From contig NZ_KB895339.1 in NCBI RefSeq assembly GCF_000374805.1, forward strand, positions 124,001-188,000: a stretch of 64,000 nucleotides of DNA, in the 5' to 3' direction. The position numbers were made by a program, and so were the translations under genes. Each line of letters begins with the position of its first letter. The stretch's first letter is position 1. The notes beneath the pieces are model-generated. The model was not told the origin of the DNA, searched no databases, and worked only from the letters and a program-made list of their open reading frames with translations. This DNA comes from Chitiniphilus shinanonensis DSM 23277. Lineage in GTDB: Bacteria > Pseudomonadota > Gammaproteobacteria > Burkholderiales > Chitinibacteraceae. Shown here piece after piece: positions 1 through 11,238 of the stretch.

Positions 1-161
1 GCAGGCGGCGTGCCGAGCTGTCTTCCCGCCACGGCGACCGGCTTTTCGTTGCCGCCATGCACTTGGAGGCGGGCCACCGGATCATCGTGCAGCGTCAAGG
101 CCGCGAGGATGGCGATCAACAGCGCGGCGCTCAGCAGTAGCGAAGGAAAGCGGGTATGCAT
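1..161 (-). CDS. N-terminus of an exported or membrane-anchored protein, cut by the window edge
   Basis: Only the first 53 codons are present; the gene runs off the left edge. The ATG is preceded by a GGAGA ribosome-binding site. The protein starts MHTRFPSLL and continues into a hydrophobic stretch rich in Leu, Ala and Ile (about residues 7-23), then becomes polar, as expected for a signal peptide or membrane anchor. The remaining visible residues are too few to assign a family. It is divergent from tig, with 317 bp between them. Function unknown. Confidence 0.6.
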   Translation of the reverse strand, partial: MHTRFPSLLLSAALLIAILAALTLHDDPVARLQVHGGNEKPVAVAGRQLGTPP

Positions 162-281
162 CGGTGTCTCCTGGTTACGCTGCCCATTACACCGCGGCCC
201 GGCCCGGCGGGTGAGTGGCGGGGTGCCGAAACGGTTGTAGGAAAACGGCGCGGGCCCTGGCGGGACGGCGCTTGCCCGTCA

Positions 282-311
282 TTGGCGAACCGTGGCGGGT
301 TGCGTTATCCT
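282..311 (+). promoter_or_regulatory. Candidate sigma-70 promoter upstream of tig
   Basis: TTGGCG (282-287) and TATCCT (306-311) are separated by 18 bp. The predicted start near 317 would fall just inside the first hairpin of the structured leader described at 315-402. The match to consensus is moderate and this is inference. Confidence 0.4.
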
Positions 312-314
312 CTC

Positions 315-402
315 AGGCTTGCCGTGGAGAAAGCGCCGCACGAGCAAGCCTAGGCGGCCCGGCCGCCGTTCTCCCGCACCGGCCAAATCGAGCCGGTTTT
401 TT
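315..402 (+). ncRNA. Candidate structured leader or small RNA ending in an intrinsic terminator, upstream of tig
   Basis: Three consecutive hairpins can be read. Hairpin 1 has arms AGGCTTGC (315-322) and GCAAGCCT (344-351). Hairpin 2 has arms GGCGGC (353-358) and GCCGCC (362-367). Hairpin 3 has arms ACCGGC (378-383) and GCCGGT (392-397) followed by six Ts, which is the form of a Rho-independent terminator. GGAGAA in the loop of hairpin 1 (326-331) is complementary to TTCTCC (369-374), so an alternative fold or pseudoknot is possible. The rest of the 317-bp gap holds no credible gene. It could be a free small RNA or an attenuator for tig; it matches no RNA family I recognise. Confidence 0.4.
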
Positions 403-478
403 ATCGTCAAATCAACGCACTGCGTACGCGTGCCCGCAGCCGCCCGCGGTTGAAGAATTCGCATCAAGGACCTCAATC

Positions 479-1786
479 ATGCAAGCACAACTGGAAACCC
501 TGAGCGGCCTGGAACGACGCCTCAGCTTCACGATCCCCCGCGCCGAGATTTCCAAGCGCGTCGACGCCCGTCTGAAGGACGTGGCCAAGAAGGCGAAGAT
601 CGCCGGCTTCCGTCCGGGCAAGGCGCCCCTGAACATCGTGGCCCAGCAACATGGCTTCCGCGTGCAGGAAGAAGTGCTGGGCGAGACCGTCGAGCGCTCG
701 TTCGGCGAGGCCGTGCAGGAACAGCAACTGCAAGTGGCGGGCTATCCCCAGTTCGCGCCGGCCGAAGGTTCTTCCGAAGACGGTGACTTCCAATTCGTCG
801 CCACCTTCGAGGTCTATCCGGAAGTGAAGCTGGGTGATCTGAGCGGCAAGGAAATCGAAAAGCCGACCCTGACCGTCGGCGACGCCGAAGTGGACCAGAC
901 CATCGAGATCCTGCGCCGCCAACGCACCCGCTTCGAGCGCGTCGAGCGCGCCGCGCAGGACGAGGATCGCGTGATCATCGACTTCAAGGGCACCATCGAC
1001 GGTGAAGTGTTCCAGGGTGGTTCGGCCGAGAACTATGCGTTCCTGCTGGGCAAGGGCCAGATGCTGGCCGACTTCGAGAACGGCATCCGCGGCATGAAGG
1101 AAGGCGAAACCAAGAACGTCGAGGTCAAGTTCCCCGAGGACTACCAAGGCAAGGAAGTGGCCGGCAAGGCCGCGGTGTTCGAAATCACCGTGAAGAACGT
1201 GGCCGCGCCGCAACTGCCGGCGGTGGATGCCGACTTCGCCAAGGCCCTGGGCATCGCCGACGGCGACGTGACCAAGATGCGCGCCGAGGTGCAGAAGAAC
1301 CTGGAGCGCGAAGTGCGCCTGCGCCTGAAGGCCCGCGTCAAGGAAAGCGTGATGAGCGCGCTGATCGACTCCGCGCCGCTGGATCTGCCGCGCGCGCTGG
1401 TCGGCATGGAAATCGGCCGTCTCGCCGAACAAGCCCAGGCGGACTTGAAAGCCCGCGGTATCGATCCCAAATTGGTACCGTTCTCGCCGGCAATGTTCGA
1501 AGAGCAGGCCAAGCGCCGTGTTCACCTCGGCCTGGTGCTCGCCGACGTGGTGAAGGCCAACAAGCTGGAGGCCAAGCCGGAGCAGGTCAAGGCCATCATC
1601 GAAGACCTCGCCGAGAACTATGAGGATCCGGCCGATGTGATCGCCTGGTACTACGAGCAGCGCGAGCGCCTCGCAGGCCCGGAATCCATGGCGCTGGAAG
1701 ACAATGTGGTCGACTTCGTGCTGGGCCAGGCCAAGTCCGTCGAGAAGGTCGTTGCCTTCGACGAACTGATGGGCCAGCAAGGCTGA
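479..1786 (+). CDS. tig: Trigger factor, ribosome-associated chaperone
   Basis: A 435-residue protein, the usual size for trigger factor. The ribosome-binding signature GFRPGKAP lies at residues 43-50 of the N-terminal domain, followed by an FKBP-type prolyl isomerase domain (about 160-245) and a helical C-terminal chaperone domain. It binds the large ribosomal subunit near the exit tunnel and shields nascent chains. The frame stays open far upstream, but ATG 479 gives the family N-terminus MQAQLETLSGLERRL and has AAGGA upstream. It lies 24 bp before clpP, the conserved tig-clpP-clpX-lon order, so it is probably co-transcribed with clpP. A structured terminator-like leader lies at 315-402. 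Confidence 0.97.
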   Translation: MQAQLETLSGLERRLSFTIPRAEISKRVDARLKDVAKKAKIAGFRPGKAPLNIVAQQHGFRVQEEVLGETVERSFGEAVQEQQLQVAGYPQFAPAEGSSEDGDFQFVATFEVYPEVKLGDLSGKEIEKPTLTVGDAEVDQTIEILRRQRTRFERVERAAQDEDRVIIDFKGTIDGEVFQGGSAENYAFLLGKGQMLADFENGIRGMKEGETKNVEVKFPEDYQGKEVAGKAAVFEITVKNVAAPQLPAVDADFAKALGIADGDVTKMRAEVQKNLEREVRLRLKARVKESVMSALIDSAPLDLPRALVGMEIGRLAEQAQADLKARGIDPKLVPFSPAMFEEQAKRRVHLGLVLADVVKANKLEAKPEQVKAIIEDLAENYEDPADVIAWYYEQRERLAGPESMALEDNVVDFVLGQAKSVEKVVAFDELMGQQG

Positions 1787-1810
1787 TCGACCTCCACTGA
1801 GGAACACCCC

Positions 1811-2437
1811 ATGCAACGATCGGATTACGACCCGCAGAACCTTGGCCTCGTGCCCATCGTGGTCGAGCAGAGCGGCCGCGGCGAGCGGTCTTACGACATC
1901 TACTCGCGTCTGTTGAAGGAGCGGGTCGTCTTCCTGGTCGGCCCGGTGAACGACCAGACCGCCAACCTGGTGGTCGCGCAGCTGCTGTTCCTGGAGAGCG
2001 AGAATCCCGACAAGGATATCCATCTCTATATCAACTCCCCCGGCGGCTCCGTCACCGCGGGCATGGCGATCTACGACACCATGCAGTTCATCAAGCCCGA
2101 CGTGTCGACGCTATGCGTCGGCATGGCGGCGTCGATGGGGGCGTTCCTTCTGTCGGGCGGTGCGAAGGGTAAGCGCTTTGCATTGCCGCATTCGCGGATC
2201 ATGATCCACCAGCCGTTGATCGGCGGTCTGGCCGGCCAGGCGTCGGACATCGAGATCCATGCCCGCGAACTGCTCAAGACCAAGCGTCAGTTGAACGAGC
2301 TGCTGGCCGCGCACACCGGCCAGCCGATCGAGACCATCGAGCGCGATACCGACCGCGACAATTTCCTGGCGGCCGACGAAGCGAAGAACTATGGCTTGAT
2401 CGATGAAGTGCTGAATTCGCGTTCGTCGATCGCCTGA
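1811..2437 (+). CDS. clpP: ATP-dependent Clp protease proteolytic subunit
   Basis: A 208-residue serine peptidase of family S14. The catalytic Ser108 is in GMAASMGAF, His133 in MIHQP and Asp183 in DTDRDNF, so the triad is complete. Fourteen subunits form the proteolytic chamber that associates with ClpX (next gene) to degrade tagged or damaged cytosolic proteins. It begins 24 bp after tig. A short N-terminal extension (about residues 1-12) resembles the propeptide of proteobacterial ClpP. A hairpin with a short T run follows, before clpX. Confidence 0.97.
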   Translation: MQRSDYDPQNLGLVPIVVEQSGRGERSYDIYSRLLKERVVFLVGPVNDQTANLVVAQLLFLESENPDKDIHLYINSPGGSVTAGMAIYDTMQFIKPDVSTLCVGMAASMGAFLLSGGAKGKRFALPHSRIMIHQPLIGGLAGQASDIEIHARELLKTKRQLNELLAAHTGQPIETIERDTDRDNFLAADEAKNYGLIDEVLNSRSSIA

Positions 2438-2464
2438 GCGATCGTCGCGTGACGGCATGAATGC

Positions 2465-2491
2465 GCCGCCAGCCCAGCGCTGGCGGCTTTT
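2465..2491 (+). terminator. Hairpin between clpP and clpX
   Basis: GCCGCCAGC (2465-2473) pairs with GCTGGCGGC (2479-2487) and is followed by TTTT. This is a weak intrinsic terminator or attenuating hairpin that could reduce clpX expression relative to clpP. Confidence 0.5.
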
Positions 2492-2533
2492 GTATTGATA
2501 CCGCGGCTCCCGCGTGTCGAGGGGAGATGGCTG

Positions 2534-3811
<1,278 letters not shown>

Positions 3812-3861
3812 CCGGGCGCGCACCGTCAGTCATTCGGCCGCTGACGAAGTCCGCAGTACCA

Positions 3862-3888
3862 AGCCGCCCACCATTTGTGGTGGGCGGT
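3862..3888 (+). terminator. Hairpin downstream of clpX
   Basis: An inverted repeat CCGCCCACC...GGTGGGCGG with a short loop follows clpX. There is no strong T run (TACTCATTTT), so it may be a partial terminator between clpX and lon. A second small stem (AGGCGCC/GGCGCCT, 3964-3981) lies nearer the lon start. Confidence 0.45.
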
Positions 3889-3928
3889 ACTCATTTTCGA
3901 TGCCGTTTGCATGGCCGCTCCCGGCGGC

Positions 3929-3958
3929 GTTGAATTTCCCGTAGTCAGGCCACATCAT
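3929..3958 (+). promoter_or_regulatory. Possible heat-shock (sigma-32) promoter of lon
   Basis: GTTGAAT (3929-3935) and CCACATCAT (3950-3958) are 14 bp apart, similar to the sigma-32 consensus CTTGAAA-N11-16-CCCCATNTA. Lon is a classical heat-shock gene, which fits. The -10 match is only partial. Confidence 0.35.
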
Positions 3959-4006
3959 TGGAAAGGCGCCTCCGGGCGCCTCACACAAACTCACAGGTCA
4001 TCCAAT

Positions 4007-6436
<2,430 letters not shown>

Positions 6437-6466
6437 TTGACACCTATTTTTGCCGCTTGCTATAAA
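6437..6466 (+). promoter_or_regulatory. Promoter of hupB
   Basis: TTGACA (6437-6442) and TATAAA (6461-6466) are separated by 18 bp. The -35 box begins at the first base after the lon stop codon. This is one of the best consensus matches in the window and is expected for an abundant protein. Confidence 0.7.
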
Positions 6467-6519
6467 GCTCAAGCAATCGGCCGACCGGACCTATCCAACC
6501 AGAACCAAAGGGGACGTAA

Positions 6520-6792
6520 GTGAATAAATCCGAACTCATCGACGCTATCGCCGAATCCGCAGGCCTGTCCAAGGCTTCCGCTGGCAAGGCACTGGATGCC
6601 ACCATCGATGCGATTTCCGCAGCCCTGAAGAGCGGCGGCGAAGTGACGCTGGTCGGCTTCGGCACGTTCTACGTTGCCGAGCGCGAAGCCCGCAATGGCC
6701 GTAATCCGCGGACCGGCGAAACCATCAAGATCGATGCCGCCAAGCAACCGAAATTTAGGGCTGGCAAATCCCTGAAAGATGCAGTACAATGA
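6520..6792 (+). CDS. hupB: DNA-binding protein HU (beta type)
   Basis: A 90-residue histone-like nucleoid protein starting at GTG, with a GGGGA ribosome-binding site. The family features are [18 protein letters not shown], the GFGTF turn and the DNA-binding arm [16 protein letters not shown] dimers bind and bend DNA without strong sequence specificity. It sits directly after lon, as in many proteobacteria, but has its own strong promoter. A hairpin follows its stop before tRNA-Val. Confidence 0.97.
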   Translation: MNKSELIDAIAESAGLSKASAGKALDATIDAISAALKSGGEVTLVGFGTFYVAEREARNGRNPRTGETIKIDAAKQPKFRAGKSLKDAVQ

Positions 6793-6795
6793 TTG

Positions 6796-6827
6796 TCTTT
6801 CGTCGCTAAGGAATTAGTGACGAAAGA
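6796..6827 (+). other. Hairpin between hupB and tRNA-Val
   Basis: TCTTTCGTC (6796-6804) pairs perfectly with GACGAAAGA (6819-6827), and the loop contains a further CTAA/TTAG pairing. There is no T run, so it looks more like an RNA-stabilising or processing hairpin than a terminator. tRNA-Val starts 7 nt later, so the tRNA may be cut from the hupB transcript. Confidence 0.5.
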
Positions 6828-6833
6828 TGCAAG

Positions 6834-6910
6834 GGGTGGTTAGCTCAGTTGGTTAGAGCGCCTGCTTCACACGCAGGAGGTCGGTGGTTCGAATCCACTA
6901 CTACCCACCA
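6834..6910 (+). tRNA. tRNA-Val (anticodon CAC)
   Basis: A 77-nt cloverleaf with acceptor GGGTGGT/ACTACCC, D-loop TAGCTCAGTTGGTTAGAG, anticodon stem CCTGC/GCAGG around TTCACAC (anticodon CAC, reads GUG), T-arm GGTTCGAATCC and an encoded CCA. Confidence 0.95.
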
Positions 6911-6946
6911 CAGCGCTTCAGGCAAGATTCAGTACTGCGACAGTAG

Positions 6947-6974
6947 TTGCAATTTTCTGAAAAGCTGCTAAGAT
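6947..6974 (+). promoter_or_regulatory. Promoter of tRNA-Asp
   Basis: TTGCAA (6947-6952) and TAAGAT (6969-6974) are 16 bp apart. The predicted start is a few nucleotides before the tRNA 5' end at 6989. Confidence 0.5.
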
Positions 6975-6988
6975 CGCTGTTCTTCACC

Positions 6989-7065
6989 GGAGCGGTAGTT
7001 CAGTTGGTTAGAATACCGGCCTGTCACGCCGGGGGTCGCGGGTTCGAGTCCCGTCCGCTCCGCCA
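6989..7065 (+). tRNA. tRNA-Asp (anticodon GTC)
   Basis: A 77-nt cloverleaf with acceptor GGAGCGG/CCGCTCC, anticodon stem CCGGC/GCCGG around CTGTCAC (anticodon GTC), T-arm GGTTCGAGTCC and an encoded CCA. It is followed within 10 nt by a terminator. Confidence 0.95.
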
Positions 7066-7073
7066 GCTTCGAC

Positions 7074-7104
7074 AAAAAAGCCAAGCGTAAGCTTGGCTTT
7101 TTTG
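7074..7104 (+). terminator. Intrinsic terminator after tRNA-Asp
   Basis: AAAAAAGCCAAGC and GCTTGGCTTTTTT form a long A-T-flanked stem with a short loop and a T run. Confidence 0.85.
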
Positions 7105-7226
7105 CTTTTCTCCCTCCGCATCCGCCGCGGCTTGCCGTTCATGTTCAGGTCAATGGTTCAACACAGTGCGCCTGCCTTCTGGCATCATGGTCGCCGCCAA
7201 AACTTGGATGTGGAGCGCCTGTTTTC

Positions 7227-9080
7227 ATGTTTGACATAGTCCAAAAAAATAAAACGCTGGTGCAGATCGTACTGGGTCTGGTGGCCCTGGGTCTGGTCAT
7301 CGGCGCGGGGGTGTCGGGTTACAGCGCCATGAGCGGCGCAGACCATGCACTGGTCAAAGTCGATGGCAAGTCGATCACCGAGTACGACGTGCAGCAGGCC
7401 ACCAACGGCCAGCCGATTTCCAACGAAATGCGCCCGATGGTGATCGAACAACTGGTGCAGCAGCGACTCGTCCTCGCCGCCGCCGACAAGCTGGGCCTGA
7501 ACCCCAGCAAGCCCCAGTTGCAGCAGGCGATCTCCCAGATCGACGCATTCCACGAAAACGGCAAGTTCAGCCCCACGCGCTACCAGGAGATGCTGGCCGC
7601 GCAGCAGATGTCGCCGGCCATGTTCGAGCAACGCGTGCGCGACAGTATCGCCGCCCGCACCCTGCTGGGTGCCTACAGCGTGACCAACATCGTGCCGCAG
7701 ACCACGCTGGCACGCATGGCCAAGCTGGTGGGCGAGCGCCGCGAAGTGCAGGCCACTGTCCTGGCGCCTTCGGCCTTTGTCGGCCAGGTCAGCGTCAGCG
7801 CCGACGAAATCAAGAAGTACTACGACAGCCATGCCAGCGAATTCAAGGCGCCGGAGATGGTGCGGGTCGAGTACGTGATGCTGTCGCGCCAGCAGATCGC
7901 CGCCAAGCTGGCGGTCAGCGATGAAGAGATCCAGAAGTACTTCGATGCTCACCGCGCCGAATTGCTGGGCGAACAGCGCGACGTGGCGCACATCCTGTTC
8001 GAAGTGCCCAAGGGCGCGAAGCCGGACGTGAAGGCCAAGGTTCGCGCCGAGGCCGAGAAAGTACTGGCCGAACTCAAGGCCAATCCAGGCCGCTTCGCCG
8101 AGCTGGCCAAGCAGTATTCCAAGGACCCGGGCTCCGCGGCCAATGGCGGCGAGCTGGGTGTGTTCGGTGCCGATGCCTCGCTGGTGGCGCCGTTCAAGGA
8201 AGCCATGTTCAAGCTGCCCAAGGGTCAGTTGAGCGATCTGGTGGAAAGCGAATTCGGCTTCCACATCATCCGGGTCAACGATATCCAGGCCAAGAGCACG
8301 TTCGAGCAGGTCAAGCCGCAGGTCGTGGCCAAGCTGCAAGGCGACAAGGCCGAGTCGCAGTACCGCACCCAGGCCCAGGCCTTCGGCGAACTGGTCTACC
8401 AGAAGGGCGACAGCCTGAAGCCGGCGGCCGACGAGTTCAAGCTGCCGATCCAGCAAAGCGGCTGGATCACCCGCCAGGGCGCGCAGGACCCGCAGCTGAA
8501 CAACCCCAAGCTGGCCGAAGCGGTGTTCAGCGACGATGTGCTCAAGGGCAAGCACAACTCCGAAGCCATCGAAGTTGCCCCGGATACCCTGGTGTCGGCG
8601 CGTATCCTGGAACACAAGGCAGCTCAGCAGACTCCGCTCGACACCGTGCGTGGCGACATCGAGCAGCGCCTCAAGCTGGAAAAGGCCGCCAAGCTGGCTG
8701 CCGAGGCGGGTGCCAAGCAACTGGCCGCGTTGCAGGCCGGGCAGGACGCTCAACTGACCTGGCAGCCGTCGCGCCAGGTGGGGCGTCTGGGTGAGCGCGA
8801 GCTGAACAGCGCCACGCTGGCGGCGGTCTTCAGCGCGCCGGCGGACAAGCTGCCTGCGTATGTCGGCCAGGAAGTGCCTGGCGCCGGCTACGTGATCTTC
8901 AAGGTGGTGTCGGCGATTCCCGCGCCGCCGCTGAGCGACGAGATGGCGCAGCGCATGCGTGACGAAGTGGCCCGTACCTACGGCCAGGTCGAAGTGTCGA
9001 AGTACATCTCCGACCTGAAGGCAGCTTTCAAGGTGGAATACCGGAAAGCGCCGGCGGATGCCGGCAACCCGGTGGAGTAA
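7227..9080 (+). CDS. ppiD: Periplasmic folding chaperone / peptidyl-prolyl isomerase PpiD
   Basis: A 617-residue protein with one N-terminal membrane anchor (about residues 12-33) and a large periplasmic part: a SurA-like N-terminal chaperone region and a parvulin (PpiC) domain at about residues 245-350 containing ARF-type motifs (NPGRFAELAKQYSKDPGSAANGGELGVF). PpiD assists folding of exported proteins leaving the Sec translocon. Placement after lon-hupB is conserved in proteobacteria, although here two tRNA genes intervene. A strong terminator follows. Confidence 0.94.
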   Translation: MFDIVQKNKTLVQIVLGLVALGLVIGAGVSGYSAMSGADHALVKVDGKSITEYDVQQATNGQPISNEMRPMVIEQLVQQRLVLAAADKLGLNPSKPQLQQAISQIDAFHENGKFSPTRYQEMLAAQQMSPAMFEQRVRDSIAARTLLGAYSVTNIVPQTTLARMAKLVGERREVQATVLAPSAFVGQVSVSADEIKKYYDSHASEFKAPEMVRVEYVMLSRQQIAAKLAVSDEEIQKYFDAHRAELLGEQRDVAHILFEVPKGAKPDVKAKVRAEAEKVLAELKANPGRFAELAKQYSKDPGSAANGGELGVFGADASLVAPFKEAMFKLPKGQLSDLVESEFGFHIIRVNDIQAKSTFEQVKPQVVAKLQGDKAESQYRTQAQAFGELVYQKGDSLKPAADEFKLPIQQSGWITRQGAQDPQLNNPKLAEAVFSDDVLKGKHNSEAIEVAPDTLVSARILEHKAAQQTPLDTVRGDIEQRLKLEKAAKLAAEAGAKQLAALQAGQDAQLTWQPSRQVGRLGERELNSATLAAVFSAPADKLPAYVGQEVPGAGYVIFKVVSAIPAPPLSDEMAQRMRDEVARTYGQVEVSKYISDLKAAFKVEYRKAPADAGNPVE

Positions 9081-9081
9081 G

Positions 9082-9111
9082 AAAAAGCGGCGGACTTCCC
9101 GCCGCTTTTTT
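9082..9111 (+). terminator. Intrinsic terminator after ppiD
   Basis: AAAAAGCGGCGG pairs with CCGCCGCTTTTTT around a 5-6 nt loop. Confidence 0.85.
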
Positions 9112-9210
9112 CATGGCGACGGGCGGAATTGAATTTCCGCCCCGCCACGCCGATATTCCGGATGTAAGCAAGTTTTCGCGCAATGCGATTCCATCGGAGG
9201 AGGGCACACC

Positions 9211-9405
9211 ATGTTGAAGACTTACGATATGTCTTCGGGAAGCGCCGAGGCGCTCGAGGAGCCCGCAATCGCCGCCAGGGCGGCCCGGACGGCAATGCCG
9301 CAGCAGCAGGCGGCGCGTCCCGAATTGCAGTTGCGCCTGTTGTCCGTGGCCGAGGCGGAGGCCGCCAGGCAGAAGGAATCCTCCCCGACCTGTTTCTTCG
9401 GTTAA
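9211..9405 (+). CDS. Small 64-residue protein of unknown function
   Basis: The ATG follows GGAGG by about 10 nt. The product starts MLKTYDMSSGSAEALEE, is Ala/Glu/Arg-rich with helix propensity in the middle, and ends SSPTCFFG. I recognise no family. Its stop codon overlaps the stop of the convergent crotonase gene by two bases. It lies just after the ppiD terminator, so it would need its own promoter; none is clear. Reality of the gene is uncertain. Confidence 0.35.
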   Translation: MLKTYDMSSGSAEALEEPAIAARAARTAMPQQQAARPELQLRLLSVAEAEAARQKESSPTCFFG

Positions 9406-10196
9406 TCCAGTTCGTACCAACGCGGAGGGCGTCCGGCCACATGGGCCGCGACGCCCTCTTGCGCTTCTGCGCGCGTCCGCAGGTGGGCAATGCGGTGCGC
9501 GATGTCGGAGAGCAGTGCATCGTCGATCGGCCGGTGCTCGATGGCCGCCACCAAACGCTTGGCCGCCTGCATCGCACGTGGGCCGTTCCGGCGCAGCGCG
9601 TCCAGCCAATGCGCCACCCACCCATCCAGTCCCGCATCGTCGTCGGTCAGTTCATGCACCAGGCCCAGCCGGTGGGCGCAGTCGCCGTCGATCCGTTCCG
9701 CGGTCAGGAAATAGCGCCGCGCCGCCGAAAGCCCGATCTTCGACTGGATGTACGGCGCGGTGATCGCCGGCACCAGCCCGAGGCGCACTTCGGAGAGCTG
9801 GAAATGGGCGTCGCGTCGTGCCACCACCAGATCGCAACAGGCGATCAATCCCAGCCCCATGCCGAACGCGGCACCCTGCACCCGGGCAATGGTCGGCACC
9901 GGAAAGCGGTCCAGCAACTGCATCAGCCGCGACAACGCCAGCGCTTCCTCGAAATTGCGGTGCTGGTCGTTGCTCGACGCGCGCAGCAGCCAGGCGTAGT
10001 CCAAACCCGCGCAGAAGAACGGTCCGCTGGCGGACAGCACCAGCGCGCGCAAGGTGCTGTTCTGCGCCAGGCCGGCCAGGCAAGCGGTCAGCTCGGCGAT
10101 CATCACATCGTCGAACGCATTGCATGCGGCCGGGCGATCCAGGTTGATGCGGGCGACCTGATCGCCGCCGATTTCGTATTGCAGGGTATCGCTCAC
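9402..10196 (-). CDS. Enoyl-CoA hydratase/isomerase family protein (methylglutaconyl-CoA hydratase-like)
   Basis: A 264-residue crotonase-fold protein. The oxyanion-hole segment is GPFFCAGLD and the second conserved block is GAAFGMGLGLIACCD. One catalytic Glu is present in LSEVRLGLVPA; the position equivalent to the other Glu of classical enoyl-CoA hydratases is Gly (GLGLIACCD). That pattern, with TAPYIQSKIG and ARRYFLTAERIDG, resembles methylglutaconyl-CoA and carboxygeranoyl-CoA hydratases of leucine/terpene catabolism. No other genes of such a pathway are nearby, so the substrate is open. It is divergent from the hydrolase gene at 10350. Confidence 0.85.
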   Translation of the reverse strand: MSDTLQYEIGGDQVARINLDRPAACNAFDDVMIAELTACLAGLAQNSTLRALVLSASGPFFCAGLDYAWLLRASSNDQHRNFEEALALSRLMQLLDRFPVPTIARVQGAAFGMGLGLIACCDLVVARRDAHFQLSEVRLGLVPAITAPYIQSKIGLSAARRYFLTAERIDGDCAHRLGLVHELTDDDAGLDGWVAHWLDALRRNGPRAMQAAKRLVAAIEHRPIDDALLSDIAHRIAHLRTRAEAQEGVAAHVAGRPPRWYELD

Positions 10197-10349
10197 GCGA
10201 CCTCCTCGGTTGGCATTCCCGTCCCTGGCGGAGAACGGTTCCAGGCACGTTCGATTTAGCCGAGGCGTGCACCGACTGCCAAGCGTCTTCGGTGTGCGCT
10301 GTGATAAAGTGCGGCCTCTGCCGTTGTTCAGATTTCCCTGATCCGCCTC

Positions 10350-11174
10350 ATGACATCCTCCGTGCGTGCCTTGCTGCTTGGCCTGTCGCTGCTGCCGGCC
10401 CTGCCCGCGATCGCCGAGCCCGTTTCGTTCGCGGGGCCGGGGGGCGTGCTACGCGGTGAGTACTTCCCACCCAGGGAGAACGAGCAGGGTGCGCCGGCAG
10501 TGATCCTGATGCACGGCTGTGAAGGCATGTGGCGACGCGGCCAGCTCGGGCCGCGCTATGCGCACATGGCCGGTTTGTTCCAGGAACTGGGCTACGCGGT
10601 GCTGATTCCGGACAGCTTCGGCCCGCGTGGCGTGCGCGAGCAGTGCACGGTCGTACCCTCGCGGCAGAAGGTGAGCGCCGCGCGGCGCGCCGACGACGCG
10701 CAGTGGGCGGTGGCCTGGTTGCGTACCCGGCCGCAAGTGGATGCGGCGCGGGTGGGGGCGGTCGGCTGGTCGCAGGGCGGTTCCGCCGTGCTGACGCTGG
10801 CGGGCCGTCAGACCGAGGGCCTTGACGTCGCGGCGGTGTTCTACCCGGATTGCAGCGGCCTGACGCGGCAAAAGCGCTATCGCGTGCGTATCCCTACCTT
10901 GATCCTGATGGGCGAATCCGACGACTGGAGCCTGATCGAGCGCTGCCGCGAGTTGGTCGATCGGGACGCGCACCAATCGCTGCACTTGGTCGGATATCCG
11001 CTGACCTACCAGGATTTCGACGTGCTCGGCGGCGAGCTGCGGGTGCGGCGCGACGTGCCCGCCGGGCGCTATCCCCGCCAGGGTGTGACCGTCGGTCCGA
11101 ATCCGGAGGCGGCGGCTGATGCCTATCGCCGGCTGTTCAAGTGGTTCTCCCGCTGGTTGGATCCCAACGCCTGA
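10350..11174 (+). CDS. Exported dienelactone hydrolase-like alpha/beta hydrolase
   Basis: A 274-residue protein with a cleavable-type signal peptide (MTSSVRALLLGLSLLPALPAIA). The fold pattern is that of the dienelactone hydrolase family: HGCEGMW, a nucleophile elbow GWSQGGS with Ser as nucleophile, and an acid-residue region GESDDWS. At the place where the family normally has the catalytic His (YxxxYHxFD type), this protein reads YPLTYQDFD, so the His appears replaced by Gln. It may be inactive, use another His, or act as a binding protein. Substrate unknown. Confidence 0.75.
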   Translation: MTSSVRALLLGLSLLPALPAIAEPVSFAGPGGVLRGEYFPPRENEQGAPAVILMHGCEGMWRRGQLGPRYAHMAGLFQELGYAVLIPDSFGPRGVREQCTVVPSRQKVSAARRADDAQWAVAWLRTRPQVDAARVGAVGWSQGGSAVLTLAGRQTEGLDVAAVFYPDCSGLTRQKRYRVRIPTLILMGESDDWSLIERCRELVDRDAHQSLHLVGYPLTYQDFDVLGGELRVRRDVPAGRYPRQGVTVGPNPEAAADAYRRLFKWFSRWLDPNA

Positions 11175-11199
11175 TTGGCCGCGTCCCAAGAAGCGGCGT

Positions 11200-11216
11200 A
11201 TATTGCAGTGCACAAT
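11200..11216 (-). promoter_or_regulatory. Putative PhaR-binding box upstream of phaJ
   Basis: Read on the minus strand this is ATTGTGCACTGCAATAT. It matches the two boxes in the phaP-phaR intergenic region (14/17 and 13/17 identical) and has the TGC-N3-GCA core. It ends 22 bp before the phaJ start codon. PhaR proteins are known to bind TGC-rich dyads near PHA genes. Confidence 0.6.
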
Positions 11217-11238
11217 ATTTGTGTCTCAGGAGATAACC

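Noticed and set aside
473..2023. A 516-codon open frame on the minus strand across tig and clpP
   Set aside because: It is antisense to two certain genes, has a His/Gln/Leu/Val-rich composition typical of GC-rich antisense frames, and no start signal.
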